64,000 bases of DNA. Source: Acridotheres tristis (taxonomy: Eukaryota; Chordata; Aves; Passeriformes; Sturnidae). Shown in pieces: positions 38,457-51,850 of this stretch. Location of the stretch: contig CM072888.1 of assembly GCA_037013685.1 (NCBI GenBank), positions 10,087,034 to 10,151,033 on the forward strand, in the 5' to 3' direction. Below the pieces are notes generated by a model that did no database searches, was not told where the DNA came from, and saw only the letters and a program-made list of their open reading frames with translations. Position numbers and translations under genes: made by a program. Position 1 is the first letter of the stretch, and each line of letters opens with the position of its first letter.

Positions 38457-40964
38457 CCTATGCAGCTCTGTAGCAGTTGTCCATACCCTGAGTCTCTCCC
38501 CTGCCCAGTTTCTGGAGATGAGGGAACAGCACAGCCAGTGGTTTGCACCAAGAAGTTCCTCTCCCAGTTGTAGGCTGTGATGGGGCACTAGCCTGCAGCG
38601 ATGTGGGGGTCAAAAAGGCTGTGAGCATGTTTTGGGCCTCCCTATCAAGTGTCTGCCACTGCATTCCCACTCCTCTCCCAAATGCACCAACTCTTGTCCC
38701 CATCTGCTCCACAGATGCAGGTGGGAATGCACACTGTGCCACTGTCTCTAGATTAAAGCCTGGCATAGTCAGGTTTAGCAATCACAGGCTGCAGAGCACA
38801 GAGCCCTGCGGCAGAGCATCACCTCCTCATCTCTCTGTGCCACAGCAGCAGAGCTCTGCTAGCAAGAGCTGCTTGCCCAGAGGTGGTAATTCCCTCAATC
38901 TGCGCCACTGAGCAGCCACGTGGAAAGGAAGTCCAGGACTAGTGGGAAGGATCAAAATCAGATCTCACAAGGGGACTTATGGTATGGCTCTCACCTCTGC
39001 TGCCTCCCTCTCCTAAAAACCCGTGTTGAGCTCAACACCGGTGTGTGGCATTACAACTCCCTGCTGCTTTTTTGAGTCGTGTATCTGCCATGCTGCAGAA
39101 TCCTACAGCTGAGTTGGTTCCACTGATCTTTACAAAACTCTGGAGACAGGATAGGATGGTACAGATGTGGTAATGGCACAAGTACAACAGCACAGCTCCA
39201 GGGCAAGAAAAGAAAGGGCACAACCTGGCCTCAAGTGCAGGTGGGTCAGTTGATATAATGAGTTAAAATAGCGTATTTAAATATTGCTCCTGATGGGCCA
39301 CTCACACAATTTACAGCTGAAATCACTAATTTCAACTCCTAAGCCATCTCAATACAAAGTCACTATTGCCACATCACAAAAACATTCCCCAAACAGCAAG
39401 TGACTCAAGACCAAGCTCAGTGGGCATGCACAGGCAAAACTAGAGTTTGAAGAAACGTTCAAAATGTGTCATGGCCCTTTACCCCAAGTTCATATTGACC
39501 AAATGCTGGGCCAAAATAAGAACAGGTCCTGGTGGCAAGCTTCTCATCATGAAGTAAAGTTCCTACAAGGAAAAGATGAGAAAAAAGTTTGTCCTGATGA
39601 CAAGGCAGGGAGTAGTGAGAGTGATTATCTCCTGAAGAATACGAGTGAACTGACTCCATATGCTTTGCAAGTTTGAACGAATACAAAAATATTGCTAAAA
39701 GTGATACACTTTTACATGATTTCACACTTTCAGGTTTGAAAATAGTACTATTTTACCCTGAATCTATCACCTAATTTGTATATGAATGTTTACCAAAAGA
39801 ATCAAAACTATCTAATGGCAAATAACCAACCGTAAAAACATCAGTTCCGAAAGTTTCATCATGTGCTGGAACTTGGATGCCCCCCTGTACAAATATACAG
39901 TGACTTTAGAGAAAGTAAAAGTAGGCCCAGTATATAAATATTCATAATCATATGTTTATGATGCATTACAACAAAAAGAAGCTCCACATGGAAACTACTT
40001 TCTATCAAATATGAAAATATAGAAGTTGTGCCTTGTTGCAAAAAGAAATTATATTACACCTATTCAAAGTTTATACCGCCACATACTTCTCCTTCACAGA
40101 CTTTAGGATTTGGGGGTTAACAGGCACTGATATTTTTCTTTTCTTTGTTTGCTCGTTGAAAAACTGTAGGTAGACAGAAATGTAACACAAAAGGATTGTT
40201 TGAAGGCGACATGCTGGGTACAACCTTGGCAGGTGGGGAAACCCCTTGACTCCAGCATTTTGGGGGAGTTGGGAGCCATAACAATAGATGCATCTCTTTT
40301 CTTTGAGGTACAACACAGAAATATTCTTATCAAATGATTTAAATGAAAACTTTCCTTTTCATATCTTGATTTCATTCCCAACCACCATATTAACTCTTGA
40401 ATGGTTTAGATATCCAACACTGAGAATATACTGGCAAGCAGTTTACCACCACCAGGATTAGTGCCTTTAGTATCTTAGATTAAATTTAGTGTCTTAAACT
40501 AAAACCTCAGACCTTCCCTCTATAAACACAATCTCTGAAGTAAAATAGCATCTTTTAAAGTACCCTCCCTCTCCTTCTTAGTACAAATACACAGTTTGTG
40601 CATGTTTTACATCACGCATTGTGAAGATATTAGCAGGAGCTGAGAGATTTATGTCTGGGAGCAGAAGATTGTTGACACATAAAATAAAAATAAAAGGAAA
40701 ACATCAAAATCAAAGGAAAATATTGAAATAAAAGAACCCCCTTCCAGCTTCATAAGCCTTTGGCTTTATTCACACGAAGTATTTGCTGATGAATCTTCAT
40801 TTCACTGCAGTTTTCTACCCCAAAGAACAGGAGGGTGAAGCAGGACTCTCGATTCTTTATATGCCTTTGGAAAAACTCCACTTGCAGAGTGAGAAAAGGT
40901 CAAATTTTGGCAGGTTGACTTTTTAAATGACTTTCAGTTGGAGGAGAGGCAGGGGGACAGAGTC

Positions 40965-41430
40965 TGTGCACGCAAACACACCCGGACCCGAACGATCTCA
41001 TCCAACCCATCCCGAAATCCTCGGCAGAGCTCTCAGGACATGCCGTGACAGAGCCAATAGATAAAACAAGAGAGTGTGGAGGCTGTCGGCAGGGCTTTCA
41101 TCTGTGAGGAGAGGCTGCTCCGCTTCATCTCACCAGCAGCAATTCATTTTTCAAAAGGAACGAGACAGAGGCACTGTTGTTATAGCAACAGCCGAGCCGC
41201 TCGGCAGCCCATCCTCCACCCTGGAGCTGCCTCGGGTGGGCGGCTGTTCCAGTCCTGCATGGGGAGGGATGGGGATGTGGTGGCAGAATTCATTGCTCCT
41301 TGAAAAACAACCAACACAATAAACAGATGGAAGCCGAGCAGCTACGTTCTCTCCGTGCCGGTAGAAGCTGGACATGATTCACAGGGTCTAACACAGGTCC
41401 ACTTCTCCTCGGTGAGCCCTCAGATAGGGA
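40965..41430. promoter_or_regulatory. CpG-enriched candidate regulatory element with RFX X-box-like site
   Basis: A hand count gives about 20 CpG dinucleotides in roughly 450 bases. The adjoining 450 bases to the right have about three. The block contains GTTGTTATAGCAAC at 41176-41189, close to the palindromic RFX X-box (GTTGCYATGGCAAC type), followed at once by GCCGAGCCGCTCGGC-like inverted GC sequence. It has no long open frame with recognisable homology. It could be an enhancer or an alternative promoter inside MAML3 intron 1. Both are inferences from composition and one motif. Confidence 0.35.
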
Positions 41431-41639
41431 GGCTGATGTCACTTTTACAGATGTTTTTGTGGACCAGCTACATGTAGCCGCTGATTTTCCTCTCCTTAGG
41501 GAAGGTCCAGTCACTTCAATACAAGACAAGGGCAACTATTCTGAGAGGTTTGGTCCACTTGGCTCTCCAGCTCTGCTGGAATGCGCCCTGCTCTGAAGCT
41601 ACCTCTCCTCCCTGTGGGAAACCAGAGAAACTAGCCAAA

Positions 41640-44600
41640 GCCTAAAGTCCATCTTCCTCAGAGGACATGCATGTTTACAAAAAACAAGGGTTATTATCTT
41701 CTTCACATGCTCGTCTGTGACTCTGTTAAAAATCTTAAATCTTTTCTGTTCTTCATGTTGAATGAGTCTGGCCCATCAGTCATCGTGAGCTTCAGTTCCT
41801 TCCCATGAAATGAATTCAAGTCTTGGGCCTTCCTCCAGGGTTTCTACTCCCCCTTCCAACAGTGTGTCTGTTCCCCCTTTCTTTTCCCTTCTCCCCCTAG
41901 AGCTTCTATAGAAAGATCTTGATACTTCTTACCTTCAACAGGGAGTATTTACCATGAGCTCTGCCAAACACCACCCCAATTCAGCAGTCTCCAGCCTGCA
42001 CCCTAAAGACGGAGTCAAGTTTGCTACTTAACTTCTTGTGCTGCACTCAAATATTATCAACAATTTAGGAAGTGTCCCAGAGGTGGCTGTGAAGTGACAC
42101 TAAGCAAGTGGATGACTGACATGACAGCATCCAAGATCAGTAAGGAATAATCAGCATTGCCATTTGCATGCCAGAAATTCAGCTGAAACATTTGAAAGGA
42201 TTTTTTGCATGCACCTCCTTGCCACATCATCTCTGATGCTGCCACTAAAAAGTCAGTGTAGCCAGAGCACCACTGCCTGAGGTACAGCCACATCTTGTGT
42301 TTTAAGTCTACCAGCTCCATAGTGACCCCCCAATGGCACTTGCTGCAGTGTCCTGCAGAGCTGGTGGGGAGCAGAGGACAGCCTTTCAAAAACCCCTGTT
42401 GGAGCTGAACTCAGCCAAGCAGCCAAGCAACATGAAGGTGATTTACAGATCACCACTTCCCACAAATGAAAGTATTTCCTGCATCCAACCACTTCCCTAC
42501 TACCTTGATTCTTCATGCTGAAAGCATGGCACTGATGCCTGCTAACTCACTGGATGAAGCCTGATGTAGCAAATTGATTTTGGAGCACAATTGCTCATTT
42601 AAAGCACATGCTGTGTTTCTCCATGCTAGGCTTGGCTGCCTAAATCTTATTGGTCAGGGCAATGTTTCAAATATACAGGAAATTCACATTGTGAAATCTG
42701 TCTCAAGTTGGTAAAATCTCATCCTGCCAACCTAGCCAGTGACCTGTTCAGCTCTGCAGGCTCACAGAGTAACCTCTGCCTCAGGAAAGGGGTCAACCTT
42801 CTGCCCCTTACCCTGCAAAGAGCTGCTGGGGTCTCACCCTTGTTTTTGCCATCAGTCACCAGAAGAACAAAATACCTCCCAGTAATAGTAAAACCATGAT
42901 CAAGGCACTGGGTAAACCTGCAAGAGTTAGCAGAGAGGAAAGCAATCCACTTCCTCACATTTTAGCCACTCAGACAGGAAGGGCTGCTCTCTGAAGAGTG
43001 AGAGTAAAGAGTCGTGGTGGCTCTTGGATGCAAAGCTGGCAGCACAGCCCCCTTGCTAGAGCTGCCTGCCAGCTGTCAGGGCCCCCCACACACACACATC
43101 ACACTGGGAGATCAAGGAGAAAACAGGGAAAAAGGGTAACAAAAAAAGGCACTGCATGAGAGCAAAACAGCAACAGCACTGGGGAAGTCAAACCAGGTAA
43201 ATGCTGTGACTCCACCTGCCCTCAGTCAGCCTGGTAAGGATGCTGGACATTGCACAGCAAGTTCAACTGAACTTTAGAGCACAAACCACTTCAGGGATGG
43301 AATGTTGTTATCACTGTCAAAGAGCCTTCCTGCCCAAGTGTACGATCTACATGGCTTACTCCTCTTCAGATCTATCTAATTTCATCCTGCTTTGATTCAA
43401 TGGCATAAACACAGGCAAAGCAGTGACCTCATTGCTTTGGGTGTGCCAGCACCAGTCCACTTGTGCAAAAGTCCTAGGAAGGTGTTAAGAGCTGGCAGTG
43501 CTAACTCCTGCCTCTCACACAAATTGTCCTTGCAGATGGCATGAGCTGCATTTTCAGGGTGCATTATGAGGGCTTAGTCAGGCAGCCTCCAACTGACTTG
43601 TCTGGAAGTTGTTTTGATAAGTCTTCACCCTTTCCAATCTGCTTTGCATCTGGATAGAAGAGAGGGTAGTAATAAAAAGCAGATACTGGAGATGATTAAA
43701 GCTGTGCCTCCCAAAGAACTACAAATCAGGGCAGCAAAGAAATGCAGGAACCTCTTGTGTTTTAAACTAAAAAGCAGCAAAACAGCAGACCCAGTCCTGT
43801 TGCACATGCACCATAGCTACTCAGTAGCTCTTTAAACTGTGTATGGGACACTAGGAATGGTTTCCTGGGGAAAATCTTGTCCCAATTCATCCTTGGATGA
43901 GCACAAGTCATAGCAGGATAGTGAAGTATGCTGGTGACATCCTGCCTGCCTAGCAAAGGGGTATGTGTGACATGAAAGCATTTCTGTCCTCTGCAAAGGA
44001 GGGGTAGCTCAGTGACACAACCTCTGCTTTCTTTGTCATTAAGGCACCAGTAGGATGTGAGCCCTGTTCCTGACTTCAGAACTGAGAGACTAAAACCTTG
44101 TCTAACTGATGTAAGGGAAAAGCCCTTCCTGTGCTTAGGGCAAGCAAATTACCTTCCAGCTGCTTGCAAAATACTGCCATGGCACAATCTACGTACATAA
44201 TAGATTACTCCAGAATATTCTCAGAGAAACTCTGAAGAAAAAGCCAGGAGACACAGCTAAGGCATGGCAGTATTGTCCTGATGAAACCATAGATTTCCAT
44301 GGACTGTGAGTTTCCACTGGATCTCTTTTACTACCAAAGCCTGTCTAGTACATGATCTCTAGAAGACAGAGAGCAAGCACGACTAAGTTCAAGTCCATGC
44401 TTTTTGAAGCAAAGTGTTTCATACAATTGGAAAAGGAGGGAAATGAGAGCCACATAGTCCACACACTGTACCTGTTCAAGCCCACACATTTTAGTCACCC
44501 TCTTGGGGTAATATCATAAATGAAACTTTCACCTGAAAAGAATTTAAATATCAAATCAATAGATTTCCACAACTAACACATTAAAAGAAAAATCTTGTGA

Positions 44601-45230
44601 ATCAGTCATACTGTGCTGCAAACAAAATGGTGAATTTAGCCTCCTCTTCCCCATCTGTGCCCTGTGCCTAAATGGGTAGCTTGACTGAGGACAGAGGTCA
44701 GCTGAAGATTTCTCTGCAAGGACAAACACCTTTAAAGGAGTGTGGATTATCTAAGTAGAGATTGAACAATTAATGACACAAAAAGCATTGCAAAGGAGAA
44801 CCAAACTTGGGAGAAGAACAGGGAAATGAATGTTTTGCATGGTAATTAATTCTCATATTTTTTTCTATATTTTAATTGTTTGCAGAGTAATGAGACATGT
44901 CTTTTGGGGAAAGAAAAAGAAAATCCAACCTGGGACAGATGAGTTTGGAAATAAATTTGTGCTAAGTTACTGACCATTTAAAAAACAAATAATAAAATCA
45001 AATAACTGAAAAATCTCAAAATAGAAAAGATGTCAAAGACAGCTTTTTCCTTCAGTCAAACAATTCCCTGAGCAGCACAATCAGCTTGATCCATCTCTAG
45101 CAAAGAGGAGCAATGCAGGAACTAGTTGTAGGTCTTGACTTTGCATATCTCTTTAAAAGAACACAGGCAGCAGCAGTTTTGAAAGACTCCTGGACAAAAC
45201 CCATGGCTCAATCCTGAGAGGTGCTGAAGC
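41640..45230. other. Intronic stretch with nothing firmly recognised
   Basis: Unique-looking sequence with a short CA-rich run near 43087-43105. A tRNA-like A-box appears at 44003-44014 but lacks a convincing B-box and clover-leaf. Confidence 0.55.
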
Positions 45231-45237
45231 CCTCAGG

Positions 45238-45376
45238 TCACAGAACCACAGAAAGGTCTGGGTTGGAAGGGACCTTAAAGAGCATCCTGTTCCAACACCC
45301 CTGCCATGGGCAGGAATAATACCCCAGACCAGGTTGTTTAGGGCCCCATCCAACCTGGCCTTGAACACACCCAGGA
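45238..45376 (-). mobile_element. CR1 LINE 3' fragment
   Basis: The block starts TCACAGAACCACAGAAAGG (reverse complement of the tail). It continues 'tctgggttggaagggacctt', 'ccctgccatgggcaggaata' and 'ccccatccaacctggccttg', and stops near 'acacacccaggatg'. It is about 140 bp and matches the same 3' segment as the 38.1-kb copy but on the opposite strand. Confidence 0.92.
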
Positions 45377-47111
45377 TGAATCCCATTAAGTTCACTAGGA
45401 ATTAGGGGTGCATTGATAAGGTCATTTCTTCTGCATACAAATTTCTTTAGAGATAGACACTGTGTCTGATGGAACAACTCCTCTTTGCATTTTACATTCA
45501 TTTTTTGGCTTCAATCTAAGTTATAGCCAGTACTGGGAAAAAGAAAAAAAAAAAGGAAAAAAAAAGGCAGGATCACTAAAGATCTGTGAAGACTCAAGGA
45601 ATCAAAGGGCTGTGTAGGATACCCTAGACATGTTCTTATGTTCTGAATTATTCTGAGAACAGTTTGGGAGCTATTTGCCATGGGCTAAAGGCCAGACAGC
45701 ACTGAACAGCAGATTTGCCCTAAATATGGCCAAGTAAACCACACAAACTTTAGCTCTTTGTGGCCTCAGTACCTTCACCTCAAGCTGACCTCAGGTCCCA
45801 CAAAGGCACACAGCACAACTAATGGAAAAACACGGCTGGTCTCCCAGCAATTACCAGAGTCACAGACTCACCAGGCTGGACCTGCTGTGTGGTGTGAACT
45901 GCAAATGTACTATTTCAGTCTATTGATGAAGTGCAAAGAAAGAGATTTTAAGCAAATGAAGGCCCTGATTCAGCACAATATTTAGTACATGGTTCACTTT
46001 GAGTACACTAAGCAACCAAAAATACAAAGAATGGTTTATGCAGTGAGTGACAACACCAGACCAAGACCTTTGCTCAGGTCTTACCTTCTTTATTTCATCC
46101 ACAGCAGCTGTCTTCATCCCTGGATAAACCTCTTCCTCTCTCCCATCCTACTCTGAATATATATACACAGTGCTGAACTCATGGCAGGAACTGCGGGAAG
46201 ATTCCCAAATCCCAGAGGTGTGTAAGGCTTTGAGATCTCTCTGCACAAACCAAAAAGATTACCAGGAGAAAGGTGGGCATTGTTCTGCCAAACAAGTCAC
46301 ATTCCCAGTTAGCTGTGGCCGTGCCCCACATTCCAGGCACTTTTATCTGTTTGTGTATTTTGAAAACAGCCCTCCAATGGAAGGAATTGCAACTCATAAT
46401 GCTGTAGATGTCTGTACATTCCCAGTGTACACGACACAGGTTTGTTTTTTTTTTTCTCTTTGCTGTCAAAAAAATGCTCTGTTTTTTCCACAGAAGGGCA
46501 CACACATACGTAGTCACTTCCTATAATATTCACACGAGTTTTAATCTCAGCAATCTATGCATACTAAGTATATATTAGCAGCTAATTAAAATTAAATTTA
46601 GACTTCAAGTCCCATTCACCACTGAAAATTTGTGCCCTTAACAGTGCTAACTAAGTCCAGGAAAATAAAGAACTTGTTGTAGGTAAAGACCAAGTCACAG
46701 AGAACACTAAAGTTTTTTCCTAAATCCCTTGAAGGTCTGAAACACTAGACATCATCATTTGCTGTTAGATAAACCACAGAAATGCATTATAAGCCAGTGT
46801 GAATTCATACAATGGACTTCCACTAATCTTATTTTTCTTTTTAAAGGATTCTCCTTCCCTCCTTTCTCTCCTATTGTAGGAATAAGCCACCTAGTACTAG
46901 GTGCTTTTAATTTGTTAGTCTTAAGACACAGCACTCTTGGTCTACTATCAGAATTATGTGGATTTTGGTCTCAGAGAAGAACATAGGTGAGATGAATCTA
47001 AAAAGAAAAACTAACTTAATTGCGTGTCAACCCCCCCATCATTTATCACTTAAATGATATAATTCAGATGCAAACATACATTAAACCTCTACATTTCACT
47101 TCAGAAAACAG

Positions 47112-47198
47112 ATCAGGGAGCTGCCTAAAGCTGCATATTAAGTCAGTGGCAGGGTTAGATTTGGACTCAAATCTCCCCAAATCCTGTCCCTAGCCAAT
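47112..47198 (-). repeat. Possible ancient SINE/L3-tail relic
   Basis: 'gagctgcctaaagctgcata' then 'aagtcagtggcagggttaga' and 'ctcaaatctccccaaatcct' then 'gtccctagcc' align by eye with the amniote repeat phrase 'cttgcccaaggtcacacagc', 'aagtcagtggcagagctggg', 'ctcaggtctcctgactcc'. This is the best preserved of the old relics in the window. Confidence 0.55.
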
Positions 47199-50100
47199 GG
47201 GAATACAAAATATCTTATATCCTGTCAGATCAGTGTGCTTTTATGTCTCCTTTTCTTCTTATTCAGCAAAAACAAGGGAGCTATGAACAGGACACGGAGT
47301 CTGGGAACTCTTGCAGGCACCCTAAGAAAGGTGCAGGCAAAAACAGGTCGGGTCATGGCAGCCTTAAGGATGCAATTCATACCCCCTATACCAGGCTGAG
47401 ATGGGATGAGATAAATCATGCTCCAAGAAAGAGTCTTTTTCTTTTCACTGCCCTTAAAGGGAGCCTTGGTAACTAGCAGAAAAAGACACATCTACAGTCA
47501 GATGCCTCCATCTGGACCCTCCCCAAGCCACTGTTATTTGCCCAGTCACAATTAGGGCACTAATTACATGCTACTGCTGTTGACATCTGTGTTTAATAAA
47601 GATTTCTGTCTGCGTGGGTTGGGTGTTTCCCCCAGTTTCATTTCCAGAGGCTTCAGTTTTGTTCCACTAAACTCCAAGAAAATAAGCCTGAAATCTTAAT
47701 AGTTTGGCCTATAATAACGATACTACAATTACTCTTGGAAAGAGTGTTACTTTCTTGCTTTGCCAAGGGAAAGAAGGTTGTGCAGCTCCAAGTTTTTACT
47801 TAGTAACTAACTTGTTCTATCACTTCTGAGTTAAGGGAGGCAAGGAGAAGGGGAGATCTAGCAGGAGGAGCTTCAGTTTAAATCCCAGATAGACAGTAAG
47901 TAGTGTTACAATCATGATGGTCTAAGCAAAGACTATAGAGAGGGAATAAAAAAAGTATTTTTAATTAGACACACAGGAAACCATAGATAAGTTCTGGGGT
48001 AAGCAAGCACTTCCTCCTTCTTTAATGACAGTTATAGTTACTTTAGTAACAACAGTAACAATGAGCAAGTATTCTAATGAAATTATATGAAATCACACAG
48101 ATTTTGGGCACATAGAATTGTGTGCAAATCTGCTGTGTGATAAAGTTTCCCATAGTGCAAAATTTGTTTTTTTAAGGAAATTACATGGGCAGCAGGTTGA
48201 GGTTTTTCCTAGGGCTATTTACAAAACTCTATTTTTCCTCCTTTCTTCCAAGCTTTTCAAAACAGTCAAATGAAAATAAAAGCCTGGCAATTAGCATATT
48301 TCAGAATTACAGTAAGGGCCCAGCTTTAAAAGGCACAGCTGCCTGAGACTGACTTTTTTTTCAATGCCAGGTGGATGCTATGAGGCCAAGAATAACCTTA
48401 AACGGTGTGGGTCCTGATAACTGTAGGATTTTCAGGGGACTGTGACTTCTGGGTTCCCTGCAAATCTGGGGACAAAAGTTATTGTATCTGGGGACTTAAG
48501 TTATCTGGGAACACAAGTTATTGCTATTTTCTTTCTTGTTTTTTTTCCCCCAAACCCAAAAGCTTTCTGATATTGCCAAACTTCAATTTCAGACCTGCAA
48601 CAATCATATTAGAAACATTCAACACTGCAAACATAGAGGATTTTCCTGACTCATCAGTAAAGTAGTGGCAGCCTTCTCTTCTCCCTGCTAATGAGAAAGG
48701 ACTGCAATGCCTGGAACTAAAGCAGATATTTTTCCCATTGAGTGTTCCCAATGTCTCTCTACAGCAGCATAACCTACTGAATGAAGTTTTCGCTGTAGAG
48801 GGCATGGAAATGTTACCTAACAGAGAATACCAAGTGGGCCCTGGGTAAAAGGATCCCTAGGGAGCTGCAGGGGAGCACAACAGGGCACAGCACCCTTCTT
48901 GGGAATGCTATGTCCCCAAGTAACTAGTGTGGAGCAGAGGTTCAGACCACAAGGATTCACACTAAACCACAGAACTGCAGAGATTTTTCTCTTGGTCCCA
49001 GCACAGCAGACAGCCTGTGTGCTCTGGCATTGCTGGCTCCAGCCTCTCCTAGTAAAGACTCACATGCAGGAGTCTCCCTGGGGATAAAGCTGTTCTTGTG
49101 CTGCTGCCTAAGAGCTACAACCGGTCCCTGCCTCCTCAGCTTTCCCAGCGCTCTGCTGGAGCCCTGGAGCTCTCACCAGGGTGGCAGCAGTGGTCAGAGG
49201 AGGCTGTGACAATCCAGTGGCAAGGTGCCATCACGGACCTGTGCAGTGCTGTGAGGCTGCAGGGAGCTGGGTATGAAATGTGCATCAGGCAGGTGGGAAA
49301 CATTTGCTCCCCCCCTTGCACAGTCCCATCTTTTTCCCTTCTCCTGTCCCAGTTCAGATGTCACAGGCTCATAGTGTCAGCCTTCTGCAGCCTCAGGCTT
49401 TGTGGCTGTGACAGCTGCAGGGCCTCTGCTTGCCTGGTGCACGCTCATATTCTGCAAACAGCCTCTCCCCACCTTTCTGACTGCTTTCTTCCCAGCTCTG
49501 CTGGCATTTAGGGTCTTGCATAAAGCCACGAGGAAAACTGACCTCATTAGCAGTTTCCTCTAAAGGTGAATTGGAGCAGGGCATTCATCTCCTCCAGCAA
49601 TTTTCAAACTCACATGAAAAACATGAAAGGAGAAAAAGCCTAGGGTTGCCCAGGAATTCCATCTACCACAGACGACAGGAATTTGCATAACATGCCCCCC
49701 ATGTGCAGTGCAAACAAGAAGTTTCTGCTACAGCTATTTTCTTGGCTTTCCTCATTTCACCCCACTCTTGAAGAGCAAGAAGAAACCTTCTTTTTACATA
49801 TGCAGGGGGCTGCAAAAGCAAACTGAGTACAGATGGGCTCAGCAAGAGGTTCTTAGACCTGGGATAGCTGGAAGGTGTGCCAAGGAAGGCTGACTGTGTG
49901 CCTGCTCTCTTCCTTACACTCTACTTGCTCACTGAGAGGACACTGGGCTAAATGCCCCTTTGAGATGACCCAGTACAATTGTTCCTATAGCCAGAGTGTC
50001 TGCAGAAGAAATGCTACTTGGAAGATCTTTACTGAAATAAAACAAACAGAACTCTCCCTTCATGAGATTTTCAATGTTCTCATTATGAAGCATTTTGATG

Positions 50101-51797
50101 ATAATATATGATTTTACAAACCAGCAGCTACACAATGCAATGTGGTAGAAACTAATTTCCAATAGCCCCTAAATAAAGAGGAATTGGTGCAAAATGACAA
50201 CCTTAATCCCTTGCTTTAGTGCTTTTGGAACATGCACTGAATGCCAGATTGTGGCCATCCAATCAGAAGATAATCAACTGACCATATTTTGTCCTCTTCC
50301 CCTGTTCATTCCCCCACCTCCACCCAAAACTTGCAGCTCTAACAACCAAAACCTACCTATATCTGATTCTGGATTTTGCAAGACCGTTATTACAACTTGG
50401 AAGAAGGAAGAACTGTGATAACTACCACACCAAACATGAGGAGGCATAAATAAGCAATTTTAGCTGTTAGGATCTCAACATCCTTTGCAAAGAGAATTCC
50501 TCTCACTAATATCCAGTGCATACAATGTAATTAAAAGCTATTTTTTCACATATAGAGAGTTTATATTTTATATGGAAAGTGAAAGACACCAGTAGGAGCC
50601 ACAGACAAGAGAGCCTTGAGGCCAAAATCTTCAATGTGCCGAGGGCCCTGATACACAAATGATGGTGTCCTGTCAAAAAATTAGGTTTTGCTACAGAACA
50701 GACCAGTCACATCATAGATAAAAAGTCACAGAACTGGTAAAAGTCACTTAAGGAAATGTGAATTGCCATGATACTCAAAAGGCATTTTCTCTGCCTTGTA
50801 TGTGTAATGGGATCCTCTCCGAAAGTGAAATTTAATAGCATTTAATTATACAATAGACTCATTAATTTTTTAAAAATATAGAAGAATAAATATATGGAGA
50901 TCTTAGAAAGGCAAAGAGACTATTTTTTCTTTTTCCTAGCTTTCCTTACTTTTCACATATGATGCTGTGACTCAAATTAACTCCACATAAATTCTGAATA
51001 TAAAAAGATCACCAAATTAATTTTTTAGTAGGGAAGGAAAAAAATCAACCTCTTTGGCAGAACTTGAACTCCATTCCTCAGAATGATTAGTTTGGCCACT
51101 GGAGGGCTCCAATATTGTTTCATAAAAGTAAAAGAAAGTTTACTAGGAAGGATAAACACATAACAAATAGTCTGGGCAATAAAGTTCAAACATAATATGC
51201 AGTCTAGAGATCTAGAGATCAAGATCTATGGGCTTGCAAGCATTTCGTAAGAGTCAGGACTAATTTAACTGTTGTTTTGCTCTTGTAGCATAAAAGGATT
51301 TGAAGAAGAATTATTTTCCTACAGTTTGGTTATAAAGGTCTCCTCCAATACACCACCTATTAAAATGGGTTCTGTATGCAATTGCAGAATGAGTAGATGT
51401 CTGCAGGAAAGCAAAACCCATATGTTTTCTTGGGACATGCTAATAAAACACTTTTTAATGAAAGCCCGGTGGTGCAGAGTACAAAAGAAACACATTCTCT
51501 GTCCCTCTCGTGACTCCAGTCTTCCCAATGAAAGTTTACAGAGATAAATCAGGCAACTCGGCAACTGGGAGCACAGCAGGGTGCTCCCACTACATAAAGT
51601 CCTTGATGGTTCTTCTTTGGATAAGCCATCGCTGGGAGTTGCCTTCTATTTTTTAAGACAATTTATAAGTTCAGGTACAGAAAGTCAAGGAATAACTGGC
51701 TCTAAAACGAATGGGTCTTTTCCCAGTAACATGGCAGTCGAGATGTTATCAGAAAAATGCTATGTGGTCCTGCAGAAGCAAGTACAGGCACTGATGT

Positions 51798-51850
51798 CAG
51801 TTGATAAGCTAATGACTGCAGCTTATCAGCTGATAAGCTAATGACTGCAG
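51798..51850. repeat. 24-bp imperfect direct duplication, period 29, with central 18-bp palindrome
   Basis: A 24-base unit at 51798-51821 and again at 51827-51850 differs at one base (cagTtg versus cagCtg). The segment GCTTATCAGCTGATAAGC at 51821-51838 is a perfect 18-bp palindrome. It holds two inverted GATA sites (CTTATC / GATAAG) around the E-box CAGCTG. The palindrome exists only because of the duplication junction and the T-to-C difference in copy two. Confidence 0.9.

Noticed and set aside
24791..42465. RBPJ-type TGTGGGAA sites (for example near 24791, 41614 and, on the minus strand, 42458), attractive in a Notch co-activator gene
   Set aside because: An 8-mer of this degeneracy is expected a few times by chance in 64 kb on two strands. 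No paired SPS arrangement was seen.
43999..44075. tRNA-like start GGGGTAGCTCAGTGAC resembling an A-box
   Set aside because: The last A-box bases do not fit, the B-box candidate (CTGTTCCTGAC) is poor, and no clover-leaf arms pair. At most a SINE relic.
49098..49511. 137-codon plus-strand open frame in a GC-richer patch
   Set aside because: No motif or family match, and no plausible splice or promoter context.
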